Below are positions 39,518-51,234 of a stretch of DNA of 64,000 bases, one piece after another (the first letter of the stretch is position 1; each line of letters begins with the position of its first letter). Location: NCBI GenBank assembly GCA_947652115.1, contig OX393564.1:13536184-13600183 (forward strand). The letters are read 5' to 3'. A program made the translations under genes and the position numbers. The notes beneath the pieces are model-generated. The model saw nothing but the letters and a program-made list of their open reading frames with translations, searched no databases and was not told where the DNA came from. This DNA comes from Blastomussa wellsi (Eukaryota > Cnidaria > Anthozoa > Scleractinia > Plerogyridae).

Positions 39518-42500
39518 GTATGTTTTTTCAAAAATTAAAATATGCAAAAATAAATGAAATAACCTACTTGTCAAGTAATCCAAGGTATCATATATCTGAA
39601 TTTGTTATGTATCAACGAGGGGACCTCTTAGTATAAGCCCTGAGGTTTTTTGAGGTCTCCTCGCCACTTATTTCTCTTATCTTTTGCTCTATTTTTCTTT
39701 TTAATTAAGTGATGTAAATATGTGGTGAATAAATATTGAATTGAATTGAATTTTTTGACTAACTACACATGCATGGCTAGATTTTGAGAAAACACTGTTA
39801 AAACTGCTAGTGCCCAGTCCACTCTTAAGCGCTTGGTCGTTCATTTTTGGCTGTTTTAGTATTTTTATTGTTCAAATGTTGCATTTGATGGTTGTTGGCT
39901 GTAAAGATACATTAAAAAGAGAAAGTTAAAACACTTTTGAATATTAAAGGTGAGTTCTTTTAACCCCTCAAAACTGTAGTAAGCTACCTTAAAATAGTTG
40001 ATCCAGAAGGAGTGTAAGAGCACGTTCTGGACACAGGCTACGGAGAAGGAACTATAGTATCAAAGGCCCAAATTACTTGTGGCACATAGATGGGTATGAT
40101 AAATTAAAACCCTTTGGATTTTGTGTGCACGGCGCCATCAATGGTTATAGTAGGAAATTTTCAAATTTTCTGATTTTAGTAATCAGTCCCTTGACAATTA
40201 TCGGAGTTGTGTAATAACTTGTTGTATTTCATAGGTACTACAATCAGGGACTAAAGTGTTGAGACATTTTCGCGAATAGGATGTTTTTGAACAGAGATCT
40301 GTGCTTCCCTTAATTGACCATTTTCGCATGACCCATAATGCATCTTGTTTACCCCTCAAAATTTTGCATAAGCATTATCTTCCGATTCTCTTGGGACGAC
40401 TGCAATACCCAGGAGTTTTCGGAAACAAAGGTTAAGAAAAATTTTGGGGGGTAAACAAGGTGTATTCTGGGCAATGCAAACATGGTCAATAGAAAAAGAA
40501 CAAGGATTTTCCCAGCCTTTAGCCTGCACTCTCGTCCATCTCAAAACTAGCTCATAACAGGTACCCACATTGAACAAATAATGACAGATAACAATAATAG
40601 TGAAAACTATTTGCAATGAAAACGATTGTTTAATTTATCAGAAATCATGGCTTGTCAGTAGTATCCAAGCTAATCCATACTTTGTTATCCATAATTCATT
40701 TTTTTAACAAGAGCAGCAACTGTAACATATTTGTCCACATTACAACTCAAACTTGTTACCTCATTCTTAACCTATTGGAAATGCGTTTCAGCTTGTATCT
40801 GCTTGTTTTCAGACAAATGCCGTGAGAACATGAGCAATATTTCTTTACTCAATTGAAGCGCACTTAAAGTTCAAGGAGAAACACCACTTCAAAATACTTT
40901 AGAATTTGACTGGCATATAATTAAACAAAACATTTGAAAACAAACATTGCACCTACACCTTATAATTCATTTACACCCCGCAACTTAAACACAGCTTTCA
41001 CTTTCACTTTGGATGGTATGCGAACTTGTCATAACAACCACAACTTACATCATGCTTTTTGCATGCACTTTGCCAACCTCAGCCAACTCATTGTAAGACT
41101 GGTACATAGAGGGCAACTCCAGGGTTGGTCCACACGTGTGCGATAGGGGTTGCAAGATTGCTCAGTGGATGGTGGTTTAAGGTGGAACTTCGGTGTTCTC
41201 CGAAGCATTGGTGCCTTTCGAAAGTCCTTCAGATGGGCTTTTTAAGGTTACCATATACCTTTGCTGGTGTACTTCGCGAGCAAAATTCTCAGCACGTTGC
41301 TTTTTACTCAACCGCAACAAATGTTCACATTTGGGTCACATTCCAGGGTACCTAAATTGCGAGCCAGGATTCTGAGCTTGGATTCAAGCCAGGGTCTGAG
41401 CCAGTATTCTAGCCAGGACTCAAGTCAGGAGTCGAGCTAGGGTATCCCTTCTGCCAGGGTAACCCTTAGGAGGGGAAGGAAGGGTAACCCTAGCCTTTTG
41501 CCCAGGACAACTTATGTAAACGTACTTCCAAACCAATTTGTGCTTTATTTAGTTGCAGTAAAATCACATTTTAATTTGTAAGCTCACTCAAATCATTATT
41601 ACACATAAGTAGTATAGGGCAAAAAAGCAACAAACTTCAAAATTGTGTAAGGTTATAAGGAATAGTTGAAGGCAAAAATGTTCCTTCTTATATTTGCAAC
41701 ATATCTGGCAATTTTGGCTGAAAAAGAATGAATATAGAATTTCTTAGAATTTATTACGTGAATCCTGCTTAGATTTCATGTTTACGCGTCCCCACGTGTT
41801 CCGAACATTCAGATCGATATTTTTCCTCTGTTGTCCCAAAAACCCCTTTCCTTCAAATACATCGATCTCCCCATACTCAAATATAAATCCAGGCATTTAT
41901 TCAAAGTAATAAGCACAAATTGGCGGGGGGGGGGGGGGGGGGAATTGGGTGATTCTCTTGTCATGCTTTCTACCAAATCTTGTAGCGATCGGATGTAACG
42001 CATATTTTCTGCCACCACCAAAGGACTACAAAGGTTCAGCATTTGCTGCACAAGGGAGTACGCCAGGTAGTCAAATGTCACGTGTCCATTGTGTAAAGCG
42101 AATCACTGGCTGCCGCGCTGTGGAGTATTCAGAGGAAACTCGGTGGATGAACAAATCAAACTTGTGCGTAGCAGAGGACTTTGTGATAATTGTCTTATGC
42201 CAGGGCACATGTTGATGAATTGCCCTAAAGAAAGCTACTGTCAGATTGTTGGCTTTACCTGACGTGTATTGAACAAGATACTACAACCTGGAGTTTGGAC
42301 TACTTGTTTCTGTCTCTGTTAAATTCTCAAATGCTCGTACAAAGACAGAATAATCAACAGGGTCACCTAAGAACACAGAGTTTTCTGGTTCTGGTAATGT
42401 CAGTGGCTAATGTTTGTAGCTGCTGCTGTTTCAGCAATTCATGCAGTTGCTGATTCTTCAACCATGTGGTTGACATTCTTTTGACTTAAATCTAGATGTC

Positions 42501-42540
42501 GTTCAAACAATCTCTCTTCACTACTTTCTCTCTGGGTCAT
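39518..42540. other. Intronic DNA with low-complexity tracts
   Basis: No gene. A GGGTAACCCTAG-like repeat stretch at about 41430-41500 also appears near 55600-55690 and 56280. A run of 18 G occurs at 41925-41942. Confidence 0.5.
41925..41942. repeat. Poly-G tract (18 G)
   Basis: Uninterrupted G run; length is prone to sequencing error. Confidence 0.9.
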
Positions 42541-42556
42541 AGAGGTGAAATGTTTG

Positions 42557-43575
42557 CCATCACTCAGGGGCTTGTGGGTTTAGTGGAGTGCAATTCATCT
42601 CTTGACTCTCCTCTGTCTGTTGCTTCGGAATTTCCACAGAGTTTTCTTCTTTGACTTCAAATGGGGTGGAAGTTGGTGGTTGACTTGTTGGACCGAGTGG
42701 AAGGTGGTCCTGACACACTGAAACTTCTCCGGTTTTTTCTTCTTTGACTAAACATGGGGTGGAAGTTGGCAAATGGCATGCCAGTGTCATTGGAAATTGC
42801 TCCTGGCAGTCAGGTGCTTCCACAGATCTTTCATCAGTTTCATGAGGAGTAGAAGCCGGTGGTTGACTTGGCGGTGTCGATGGGATTTGTTCCTCACGAC
42901 GAGAATATACCTGTTCTTGTGCCTCGGCCTTAGCTAACTCTACTTCAATTCTCAAGTTTTCCTTCCTCTGCTTCAACAACAATTCCTCAACCTGCATATC
43001 CTGACGTTTCTATAGTGCAGCTGCTTCCACTGACAAGGCAGGTTTCTTTGGAGAGGCTTTTAGCCTTGCACTCGAGGCTGTGGTCGACCGTGACAGACTG
43101 GAACTACTGACAGATTTAGACTTTGACCTTTTAGAAGCCACAGAAACATTTGAATTAACGGAGCCAATACTACTGATAGAATCTTCAGGATGAAGACTGA
43201 TGACTAGATCCAATTCCTCTTGGGGCTTCAATTCAACTGATTAAACACACATCAAGTGTTTGAATCACTGCAGTTCCCATATGCTTTACTGATTCAAAGT
43301 ACTCATTTGAGTCCTGGATATCACTCTCATCAATCAACACAGCATGATACTTATCATGTGCTACATAAAAATTTTTCAAAGCTAACTCCAGCTCCATAAC
43401 CTTCGATCTCACCTCATCAACATTGTTCGAGTCCTTCATCAGCTTCAGTAACTCGTATTTTCTTTTAGTGACGACTCCCTTTGCACTAGACCTGGAGCGC
43501 TTTAATCGAAGAATTCTTTCATGCTTGACTCCACTTCAATCGAGGGTTTTGTTCGGTTGTCTTCTCGAGCCATGT
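42557..43575 (-). pseudogene. BEL/Pao-type retrotransposon gag remnant
   Basis: Minus-strand segments in consecutive frames: start MAREDNRTK near 43572, then KGVVTKRKYELLKLMKDSNN with VRSKVMELELALKNFY, a Ser-rich region (SVSSSSLSRSTTASSARLKA), and a helical Lys/Glu region (VEELLLKQRKENLRIEVELA). The Pro/Glu-rich end has repeated STP and VKEE motifs. This order is that of N-terminal gag parts of cnidarian BEL/Pao elements. Stops near 43230 and 43010 and a frameshift near 43490 break it. No LTR, protease or RT was found. Confidence 0.6.
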
Positions 43576-45790
43576 AGATCCATTCTACTTTAGAAGCGAA
43601 GACAAAATACAAGACGTCCAATTCAATCCAAGAACAGATTCATTCCATTGATTTACAATCGGAACCAGTCAACAAAATCCAAGACGATAACCAGCATCTT
43701 TCTAACGCAAATGTGAATTTTAACTCAATCTTTATTCATGACATCCGTACACAATGTGATTCAAAGGAGTATTTCTGTCAGTATCTGTACTTGGTTAGAC
43801 TGAAAATAAAGACGACAAGCGAAAGGAAATCGAAACCGTAAAATGAAAATAAGTACTTACAAGATTTGCCAGCTCGTGAAAAAGCCAACGAGAAATCGAG
43901 AAAGTCAAAGAACAGTTTCACTTGTTGACTCGTTTACTGATGGAGCACATGGCCCAGTCCGTAATACTAAAGACTCGGTCCCAGTCTCCGAAGACTGGAA
44001 CTAGGAAATTAACACGAAAATAATTCCAAAACGTTTTGTAACACTGTCAAACCATGTATCATGTATTTTGGTTACATGTAATATGAAGGACACACTGAAT
44101 TCAAATTAAAACTCTTGTGGCATGGTATGATATTTGTACTTTTTCTCTGAGAAGTCTTGGGGGGTGGGGGTATCCCCCTCTGTTGGCCTATATAAACAAG
44201 TGTCCTGTACAGTCATTTCTACTTTTGTTTCTGAGAAGTCTTGTTGTTGTACTATACTGTGATTATTTTCATAGAAGAGGGAAACAAAGGTATGATTTTT
44301 TTATTTTTTCGATTGATCCATAAAACCCCCCTCAAAAATCTAAGTAGTTGGCGTTTCAGACGATAACCAATCCGTACGTCTCAGCTTTTTTCTTTGTGAG
44401 AAGATAACCTTTATCTTGATTTTAATTTCCGGTGACAATGGGTGGGGATGGCAGAGTCGTCAGGGATTTTGGTACACAACGCGGGGTAACCAACCCCCGA
44501 GGAGTGCCCCACAACTCTGGGATCCCGGGGTTTAATGCTCTCCCAGGCAGTGTTGGACACGGTTCACGTGACTTTACTCGACCAATCATATGCTACCTCA
44601 ACTAAAGCAATGGCGGACACACTCGTCGTTGCGTGTCGAGATTGTTAGGTATCAAAGGATTATCTTCCAGGAGCTACAAGATTTATAACTAGGTTACTTG
44701 ATGCTGAAGTTTTGAAATCAGGTAAGCATTTTTTCTGTCAAAACTAGTCGATGAAAATCATGCTAACAATAGTCTGTTCACTTGTCAGATGAAATTTTAT
44801 TTGCAAGCAAAAATTACAATTTAATGATATTTGTTTTAAAAGTTTCCAACCAGTTTGATTTCTATTTTTCACGGTAATAATTTCATTACCATAATCTGAA
44901 ACAAAGGAAAATAAAAATCAAACTTTACCGTCTTATTGTGACGCAAAGGCAAGGTTTTTAAAAATGTTTTTTTTAACCCTTAAGGGGGTTCTTAATAGAA
45001 GTTCTCTCTGCTAAAAAGCGAATTGCCTGCCCCCAAAAACAAATATACGCATGAAATCATTCAATCTAAGCCCCAGTGTAACCTAATAAAATTAAATTAT
45101 TTAATTGCCAAAATAAGCTAGACTAGTTTCTTCTTGTGCCAAAGTAATAAATTTAATAATAATTAACACATCGCTTAAAGAAAGCCTCCCTAGATTGTAG
45201 CGCAAGTCAAACTTTACCGTTAAAAATACATAGAATTATACTGAAGTTTTAGCGTGCTATATAATTTAATTGCAAAACCAGATATTTTAAAATGATGCGG
45301 CTTATTTTTCCCTATATTTTTGCCACGAAGCCAAATTTGCCTAAACTCAATCTTCAGCTTATTGTGTGTTCAGACTCTGTTCACTTGCCATAATTTTCCT
45401 GAAGTGATAAACCGACAAAAAGATAAAGTAAAATAGACACTTCATTTACGTCTACCAGAAGTCGATAAAACTTGCCGGTAATAATCACGCTGTTTTTGAG
45501 CCACGAACAGCAACCAGAAGCGACTGCTAATTTTTTGGGGCGTTCTCACTCCCTCGAATTTGTTACTAACGAAGCCCAGATTTAGATTTTTTTTTACAAA
45601 CGTAAGTTTTATAACACAAGCAAAAGAGAACTCGTTCGCCTTTTAACTGGTGTTCAGGACTCGACAAACGAGGAGGTTAAGCACTGGCCAACCCACCCCC
45701 ACCCCCTCCTACTCTTCTGTGAATTTCACGTTATTTCTGCGGTTTAGTTTACCTGATGTCCCCAAAGAGGACCACGCAGGGCTTCTTTCG
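43576..45790. other. Intronic DNA, nothing recognised
   Basis: AT-rich, no convincing ORFs; possible remains of the flanks of the neighbouring mobile elements. Confidence 0.5.
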
Positions 45791-45792
45791 TT

Positions 45793-48160
45793 TTACTTTA
45801 ATATGACCGGTGACAATTCCAAAGTAACTGCACATTTCTTTAAGTCATAAACTTTTGGGTGTACCAACGACACCTCCTGTATAACTGCATTGGTGAGCTC
45901 TTGAAGTGCAGTTTCCCTTTCTGCATCATCCTTGAGTTCTTCCTCGTCGCTGTCACTTGAAGCATCTTTCACTTGCTCCAGGCGCCGTTTAGCTGCCAGG
46001 CGACTGAAAAAGCTTGCTATCTGCTTGGAAGTTACGAACTCATCACTTGTAAACAAACGATTTCCTGCACTGTCCCTGGCTGTCATCATGGTCCTTGCAA
46101 CAGACTCTGGATTCGCTTTTTGTCCTCATGTTTCTCCGAGATCTAATTTTTTGTCAAGTAATCTTTCTGACTAGCGGTAAATCTGGTTCTTTTGACTTGT
46201 GACGATCTTAATGCCCAGCCAATGGGGGGGAGCTGGCCACCCGCTGCTTGCAGTTTATGCACCTCTGTCGGGATGTTTGGGACACCACCAGATTGCACAT
46301 CTAATTTCCCTGAATAAGCAGAAATTGGTCTGTCCAGGAGACTTTCTTTTTCAATAACACGGTGATGTTTGCCGCAGTCAAGATGCCGTTGGAGTGACGA
46401 GTAACGTTGGTAGCGTTTAATACATCCTTCTTCAGGGCAGGAAAAGAGCCTGACATTTGGTTCTTCTGCAGAAGATTCATCAGAGCTAACAGAATCGCTA
46501 GGGTCAGTGGTATTTGCCTGTTTGGAGGGCCTCTCTGGCTTCTTAGATCGAATTGTTTTATAGTTCGGTTTTTCTCCGTTACTGCCGTGTTCAACTTCAG
46601 AAAGCAATGGAACTTCCGCGTTCGGTTGAATGTTGAGTGTCTCCCACCGAATCAAATTTCCAGGACCAATTTTATAGGCTGTCCATACCATCAACCCTTC
46701 TTCAGTATACCCTATGTTTGAAATAGCGCTCACACTTTCTAATGCGATGGCGGGAAACACCGACTCAGGAGGGCCTGCAACAGTAATGTAAACCAATGGT
46801 AATCCACCCGATGAGAGAATGGCATCTCTCATTTCCTCTGTGCTTTCAATATTGCTCCCTGAATTGAGATAAATCTTCATATGGGACTTCATTGTCCCGC
46901 CCCTTTGCCTGCTTCCATAACAGAAATCCATCCTCTTCACTGAAACTTCAAATCGTTGCACCACAGTGATAACAACTGGCGTTATCTTGCAAATAGTATA
47001 TGTTCTTCAGTTGAGGCTGGGTTTCTTTGAGCTGTCTTAGCACATCTGACATAACGGAGAGCACTGTACAGCTATCCTGATTGCAGCTTCTGAACACATT
47101 AACAAATGTCATCATCTGGAGCTTGTGGTCGTGTCCTTTTTTAACGGCAGCAGTAATTCCACGTTTCGCGAACCAGTCCGTCTGACTTTCTCTAAACACT
47201 TAATGTAATCTACTCCCTGTAACGACTTACATGTGGAAGCAGGGCATACTTCAAGAATGTGCAAAAGAGTACTGCGACTCATAGGAGTGAAGCCAGTCTC
47301 TTCTGAATAAGCCTGGTACTGTTGACAATACGCTCTGGGATCATGTTGCGGACTACATTTGGTATTTTGATAACCTCTTTAGTTGACAGTGTGACCACCT
47401 TTTCTCCAAATGGGAGATCTTGTATGACATGGGGGCTACTAATAAAGTCTAATAAAGTCTAGAAAGTGTGCTAGCTTATCCTCTGGAACTACCATTCTCC
47501 TTCGTGGACTTGGCGATGGAACCAGCACCCCTCTTCCGTGAAGAAGAATATGCTGTCTAGCCATCGTGAATTGATACCTGGTTAAGCCTGGTATCCACTC
47601 TTGAATTTTTGCAAAACTAGCTTTGTCAGCCATGATGGAGAGTATCTGTCTACGAGTATCCCACTGGTCAGCATTCTTATAGCAAGTTGCAAGGGCTTCC
47701 AAGAGTGTTTCATCTGTAGTGCCAGAACCACTCTCAGTACCGGGTGTAAATAACTGTTGCGCGACTTGTGATTTTCAGAGTGCATGCCATAACTGACCTG
47801 GCTCTTCTGGCGCTACTTCACTAACAACGGCTGAGACGGCTTGTCTAGCTTTAAGTATATGCTGTCGTTTTGTCCGATCACTAGTTTCGTTCCACCGTGT
47901 TCGTAGTGTATACCTGACAGGGCTGATGTCTCGACTTTCCAAACAGGTATTCAGATACTCTTAAGAGCTTGGGGCCACTGCGATCCTTGATGTTGAGACA
48001 TTTTCTGACAAATTCCATGTATCATCATACTTATCCAGCTGCAAAGAAAGGTCACTTTCAGGAGTTTCTTTCTCAAGTCCCTTACGACTCAACTGATAAG
48101 GAGTGCTTGTTGTAATTGGAGTGTGACTTATTGTATCCGACTGAAAGACAGAGAAAGAAG
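45793..48160 (-). pseudogene. C2H2-containing DDE-like transposase, degenerate
   Basis: Minus-strand pieces in order: SRKGLEKETPESDLSLQL with DKYDDTWN near 48080; MADKASFAKIQEWIPGLTRY and HILLHGRGVLVPSPSPRRRM (47.5-47.6 kb); KIPNVVRNMIPERIV; TGFTPMSRSTLLHILEVCPA; RESQTDWFAKRGI; IYYLQDNASCYHCG; MKSHMKIYLNSGSNIES; the C2H2 finger (CPEEGCIKRYQRYSSLQRH, CGKHH); then FTSDEFVTSKQIASFFSRLA. The conserved Asp in the QDNASCYH context resembles DDE-type transposases. Several frameshifts and a deletion near 47200 (after YIKCL) inactivate it. A multicopy cnidarian family by my impression; superfamily not named. Confidence 0.6.
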
Positions 48161-48981
48161 AGTTTTAGAGCAACTTTTGTATTGAGTTGTCTTCTAATTT
48201 CAAGTGTACCTACACAGGCACGCGAAAAAAGTTTTTCTTACCGGGTGTGATCGTAGTTGTTTTGGTTATTTCTTTTTCCAGTGTGTTTACAGAGCTTATA
48301 TCGGGTGTGTTAAGATACAAAGGACGAACAAAAATGTGCAAAGTGGACTCCACGGATCGGATCAGATTTGAGGTGGGGTTATTGTTTGTTTCGGGGGGCT
48401 ATATAGTTGGTGTTATAGGATTTTCTATGCAGAACTATTCTACACTCTATAAAAGATTTAAAACAAGAATTAGCGACTCACTAAGGATAAATTCTCCATG
48501 GGCAAGAGCACTTCTGTGTTGTTGCAAACGTCCTTAGCATGTGTGACTTTTGTTTCTGCTGTAGCAGGATCTTTGCTTTCCATTTTGGAAAGTGTAACTC
48601 TACAGTTACGACAAACACCTGAAACACACCATTGTAATAACAACTGAAACTCATTTCGGAGTGATGAACCTGTTCTAACAACGCAATTCACAGCATTGAC
48701 TTGAACACGGAAGTGACCAAAAGAGACATAAAAGAAAACAACAGAACAACATGGTCCATCATTTTAATCTTCGGACTCACAAGAGGAGGGGGATTGGTGG
48801 AGCCCCTCCCCAAGGTTTTCCTTTTTCAGGCACGGAGAAATACATTTATATTGAATAGAATCCCTTTGTTGCTCTACTAGATGATATAATGTTGTGAAAA
48901 AGGTTTTTGTTATTCATCGTGGTATAAAGTATAGTAATTAAGGCGTTATCGTTTGTCTCACGATGTAGTCACTTGTGACGT

Positions 48982-49036
48982 GGACCGCGATGTTTCGGCT
49001 GCATTCTGCTAGCCTTCATCAGGCGATAAGGTCGAC
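48982..49036 (-). ncRNA. Hammerhead ribozyme motif of a second Penelope-like element
   Basis: Minus strand: CTGATGA, a stem-loop (GGCT A GCA GAA TGC AGCC) and GAAAC, followed by ATCGCGGTC, which can pair with GACC and CGC upstream of CTGATGA. All hammerhead core bases are present. It lies downstream of the GIY-YIG coding end on the same strand, as expected for Penelope-like elements. Confidence 0.7.
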
Positions 49037-49260
49037 TGGCTATGTGTAGCTTTATAAAGCATGGTGCTCTGCTGTGATTGGTTGGTGTTCAACAGCTGTG
49101 ATTGGTGCGTTTCGATCCTCGCTGATCCTAGACCAGTTAGTTGTTCCCTCGGCGGTTCGCCGTTGTGCAGTTCTCTCATTCTTGTGTTTCTTGATCATGG
49201 GCATCCAAGCTTCAGGAATCTCGATTCCACTATCCCTGTTGATGTTGTTAGGATGAAGTC

Positions 49261-49640
49261 TTACCTTAATAGCCTATTTGACCCTGCGAGTGTAACAATG
49301 TTGATCAGGATCAATAAACTTAACCTTGTCCCAAAGTGGGCAGTGTCCGGTGGTGTGGGCATACTCTGAAACGGCGGAGGTCTGGGTACGGGCGAGCCGG
49401 ATGTCTCGTTCGTGTTCTTTAATCCTGTCCTGCATGGGACATATGTATGTCTCCCTGTCTCGCCAATGTAGACTTTTCCGCATTCGCAGGGAATCTTGTA
49501 AACAACGCCGTTTTGTTTAGTCAGTTGAACAGCGTCTTTGGGTCGTGCTAATTGTGATCGCAACGTAGTTTCCGACTTGAAAACAGCGCACACTCCTTGT
49601 TGTTGTAGGCAAACATCGCGAAGGAAATGCAAGGCACGCT
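49261..49640 (-). pseudogene. Penelope-like element GIY-YIG endonuclease fragment
   Basis: The minus-strand frame contains LRSQLARPKDAVQLTKQNGV, VYKIPCECGKVYIGETGR, and in another frame PCRTGLKNT/QDRIKEHERDIRLARTQ with YAHTTGHCPLWDKVKFID. It is a GIY-YIG domain with at least one frameshift near 49440. Its reverse transcriptase is not upstream on the same strand: a plus-strand RT piece starts at its edge. Confidence 0.85.
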
Positions 49641-50149
49641 TAAACGCTTAAAAGAGGACAATTACATCATGGTTCTCCCAGCAGATAAAGGACGCGCCAG
49701 CGTTGTCATGGATACCGATACATACTGTTCTAAGACGACCACTCTGCGTAAAGTCGATGTAGAGTCGCTGTTTACCAACGTTCCGATCGACGCCGCTGCA
49801 CAAGGCGCACTACAAAAACTGGAGAACGACCCCAGCCTTGCAGACCGCACAACATTAACACCTGCTCAGTTTGCTGACCTCTTGAATTTCGTATTGAGAT
49901 CCACATACTGCCAGTATAATGGATCAATATATGAACAACAAGAAGGCGCAGCCATGGAAAGTCCGGTTTCTGCTGTTACTGCAAACCTCTACATGGAGAG
50001 TTTCGAAGAACAGGTGATATCTACATCATCGTACAAGCCTCAAATCTGGAGACGCTACACATTCACTATCCTCAATTGCGGAAACGTTGATGTCTTCCTA
50101 CAGGAAGCCCACGCACACTGATCAGTACTTAGCGTATGACTCACACCAC
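49627..50149 (+). pseudogene. Penelope-like reverse transcriptase fragment, inverted, active site deleted
   Basis: The plus-strand frame reads LKEDNYIMVLPADKGRASVV, then after an internal deletion DVESLFTNVPID, FVLRSTYCQYNGSIYEQQEG and NLYMESFEE. At the active site the frame goes WRRYTFTIL, where the family has a Tyr-x-Asp-Asp between Tyr and Thr: a nine-base in-frame deletion. A frame change leads to DQYLAYDSHHP and similarity stops at about 50149. Head-to-head orientation with the GIY-YIG piece shows a rearranged or double insertion. Confidence 0.82.
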
Positions 50150-50567
50150 CCTTGACAAAGAAGCAGCGGAAGGAAGAGTTGCGGGAAGAACCGAGGATCT
50201 CATGCGGTTGCAAACACAGATTGAGGAAAGAGAAAGAGCGCTTCCACTTCGTGAAAGGGTGACAGAGATCTTCAAAAAATATGGCGTGACAGTCACGCAG
50301 CAATCTTTCTTGCTGCTGGTGTCACGATTGGTGCTTTTTATTGGCGCCATCACCAACTCTTTGAAGGCCACCGGCAAAGCATTGGGAAAAGGTCTGAAAG
50401 ATATTGGCTCAAAGGTTGCAACTGCTCTGTCAGGTCTCATTGGCTCGATTGTGAGTTTCCTCTTCAAAGCTGCTGGTCAGGCCATCGGTTTTCTCGCTGA
50501 GCACACCTGGCTGCTGATTTATGTGGTGGCCTTCCTAATGAAGACCTATATCAAGAAGCGGCGTTAA
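50136..50567 (+). CDS. C-terminal part of an element-C membrane protein, chimeric start
   Basis: An intact 143-residue ORF. The first five residues (MTHTT) derive from Penelope-like RT DNA read in another frame. From LDKEAAEGRVAGRTEDLMRL on, it matches a viral protein pattern: a charged helix with Arg/Glu heptads, an amphipathic Gly/Lys segment (KATGKALGKGLKDIGSKVA), two hydrophobic segments (about residues 95-115 and 120-138) and a basic end (YIKKRR). The missing N-terminus implies a longer original gene. Its stop overlaps the stop of the opposing gene by a few bases (50564-50567). Confidence 0.6.
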   Translation: MTHTTLDKEAAEGRVAGRTEDLMRLQTQIEERERALPLRERVTEIFKKYGVTVTQQSFLLLVSRLVLFIGAITNSLKATGKALGKGLKDIGSKVATALSGLIGSIVSFLFKAAGQAIGFLAEHTWLLIYVVAFLMKTYIKKRR

Positions 50568-50854
50568 GGAAATGACAAGAATGCCAAACCCGCAATTGTA
50601 ACCACGCCAACAATGACAGCTATTTTGTTGTCATCATGTGACTCACTGCCGGAGCCAAACGTTGATGTTGGTTCAGATTCCGTTTGCTCTTTTTCAGCTG
50701 TTTGTATCACAGGCGCTGCCTCTTTTTTGCTGCTTTGTGAGTTGGGTTCGAAGGGTGACTGTTTGGTAGGTTTATTTTCGATTTCCCGCCGTCCATTAGC
50801 CGAAGCCCTGCTTTTTTTGTGCTTTTGTTTACGGTCGTTGACACCCAGCTTCAT
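50564..50854 (-). CDS. Element-C tail-anchored basic/acidic protein (96 aa)
   Basis: ATG at 50854. A strongly basic start (NDRKQKHKKSRAS), a Ser/Glu-rich linker and a single hydrophobic C-terminal helix (IAVIVGVVTIAGLAFL). The layout of a tail-anchored protein. It converges on the preceding plus-strand gene with overlapping stops. No family recognised. Confidence 0.5.
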   Translation of the reverse strand: MKLGVNDRKQKHKKSRASANGRREIENKPTKQSPFEPNSQSSKKEAAPVIQTAEKEQTESEPTSTFGSGSESHDDNKIAVIVGVVTIAGLAFLSFP

Positions 50855-51234
50855 ACCTGTTGTTTGAGCTGGTTGTTGTAGCCAACCGTGCTCTCTGTGT
50901 TAATTACCATCCGCGCGGGCATCAGCCAGGCCCCCGGGCACACAGCAAGGTTGAACCTTTGCCTTGCCTACGGCAAGTTGGTATCTGTGAACTGGCTTGG
51001 CCAGATCTGTTTGCCTTATTGCGTCTTCCACCAAGACAAGGAACTCGCTCTGGGCTTCTTTTGCTCTGCCTCCAGCACCAAGAATGCTGCTTCTCACGTT
51101 GACTTGCGCACCCAAAATGCAATACACAAAGGCTTCAATTTACTGATTGATACGTAAAGCCCTGCCTGGGTCAAACCTGCCGAGGTTTTGGGCGCGAACC
51201 AATTGAATTGCTCTTCCTCGTCGTCTGACGCGAA
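50855..51234. other. GC-rich interval with overlapping open frames, unassigned
   Basis: Both strands are open here (plus 50888-51157, minus 50900-51127), an effect of GC-biased third positions; this stretch is richer in GC than its surroundings and may be coding remains of an unrecognised viral gene. Confidence 0.3.

Noticed and set aside
48187..48537. Hydrophobic plus-strand 116-aa ORF with two membrane-like stretches
   Set aside because: No homology recognised, lies opposite the N-terminal region of the degenerate transposase, no promoter or splice context; likely chance.
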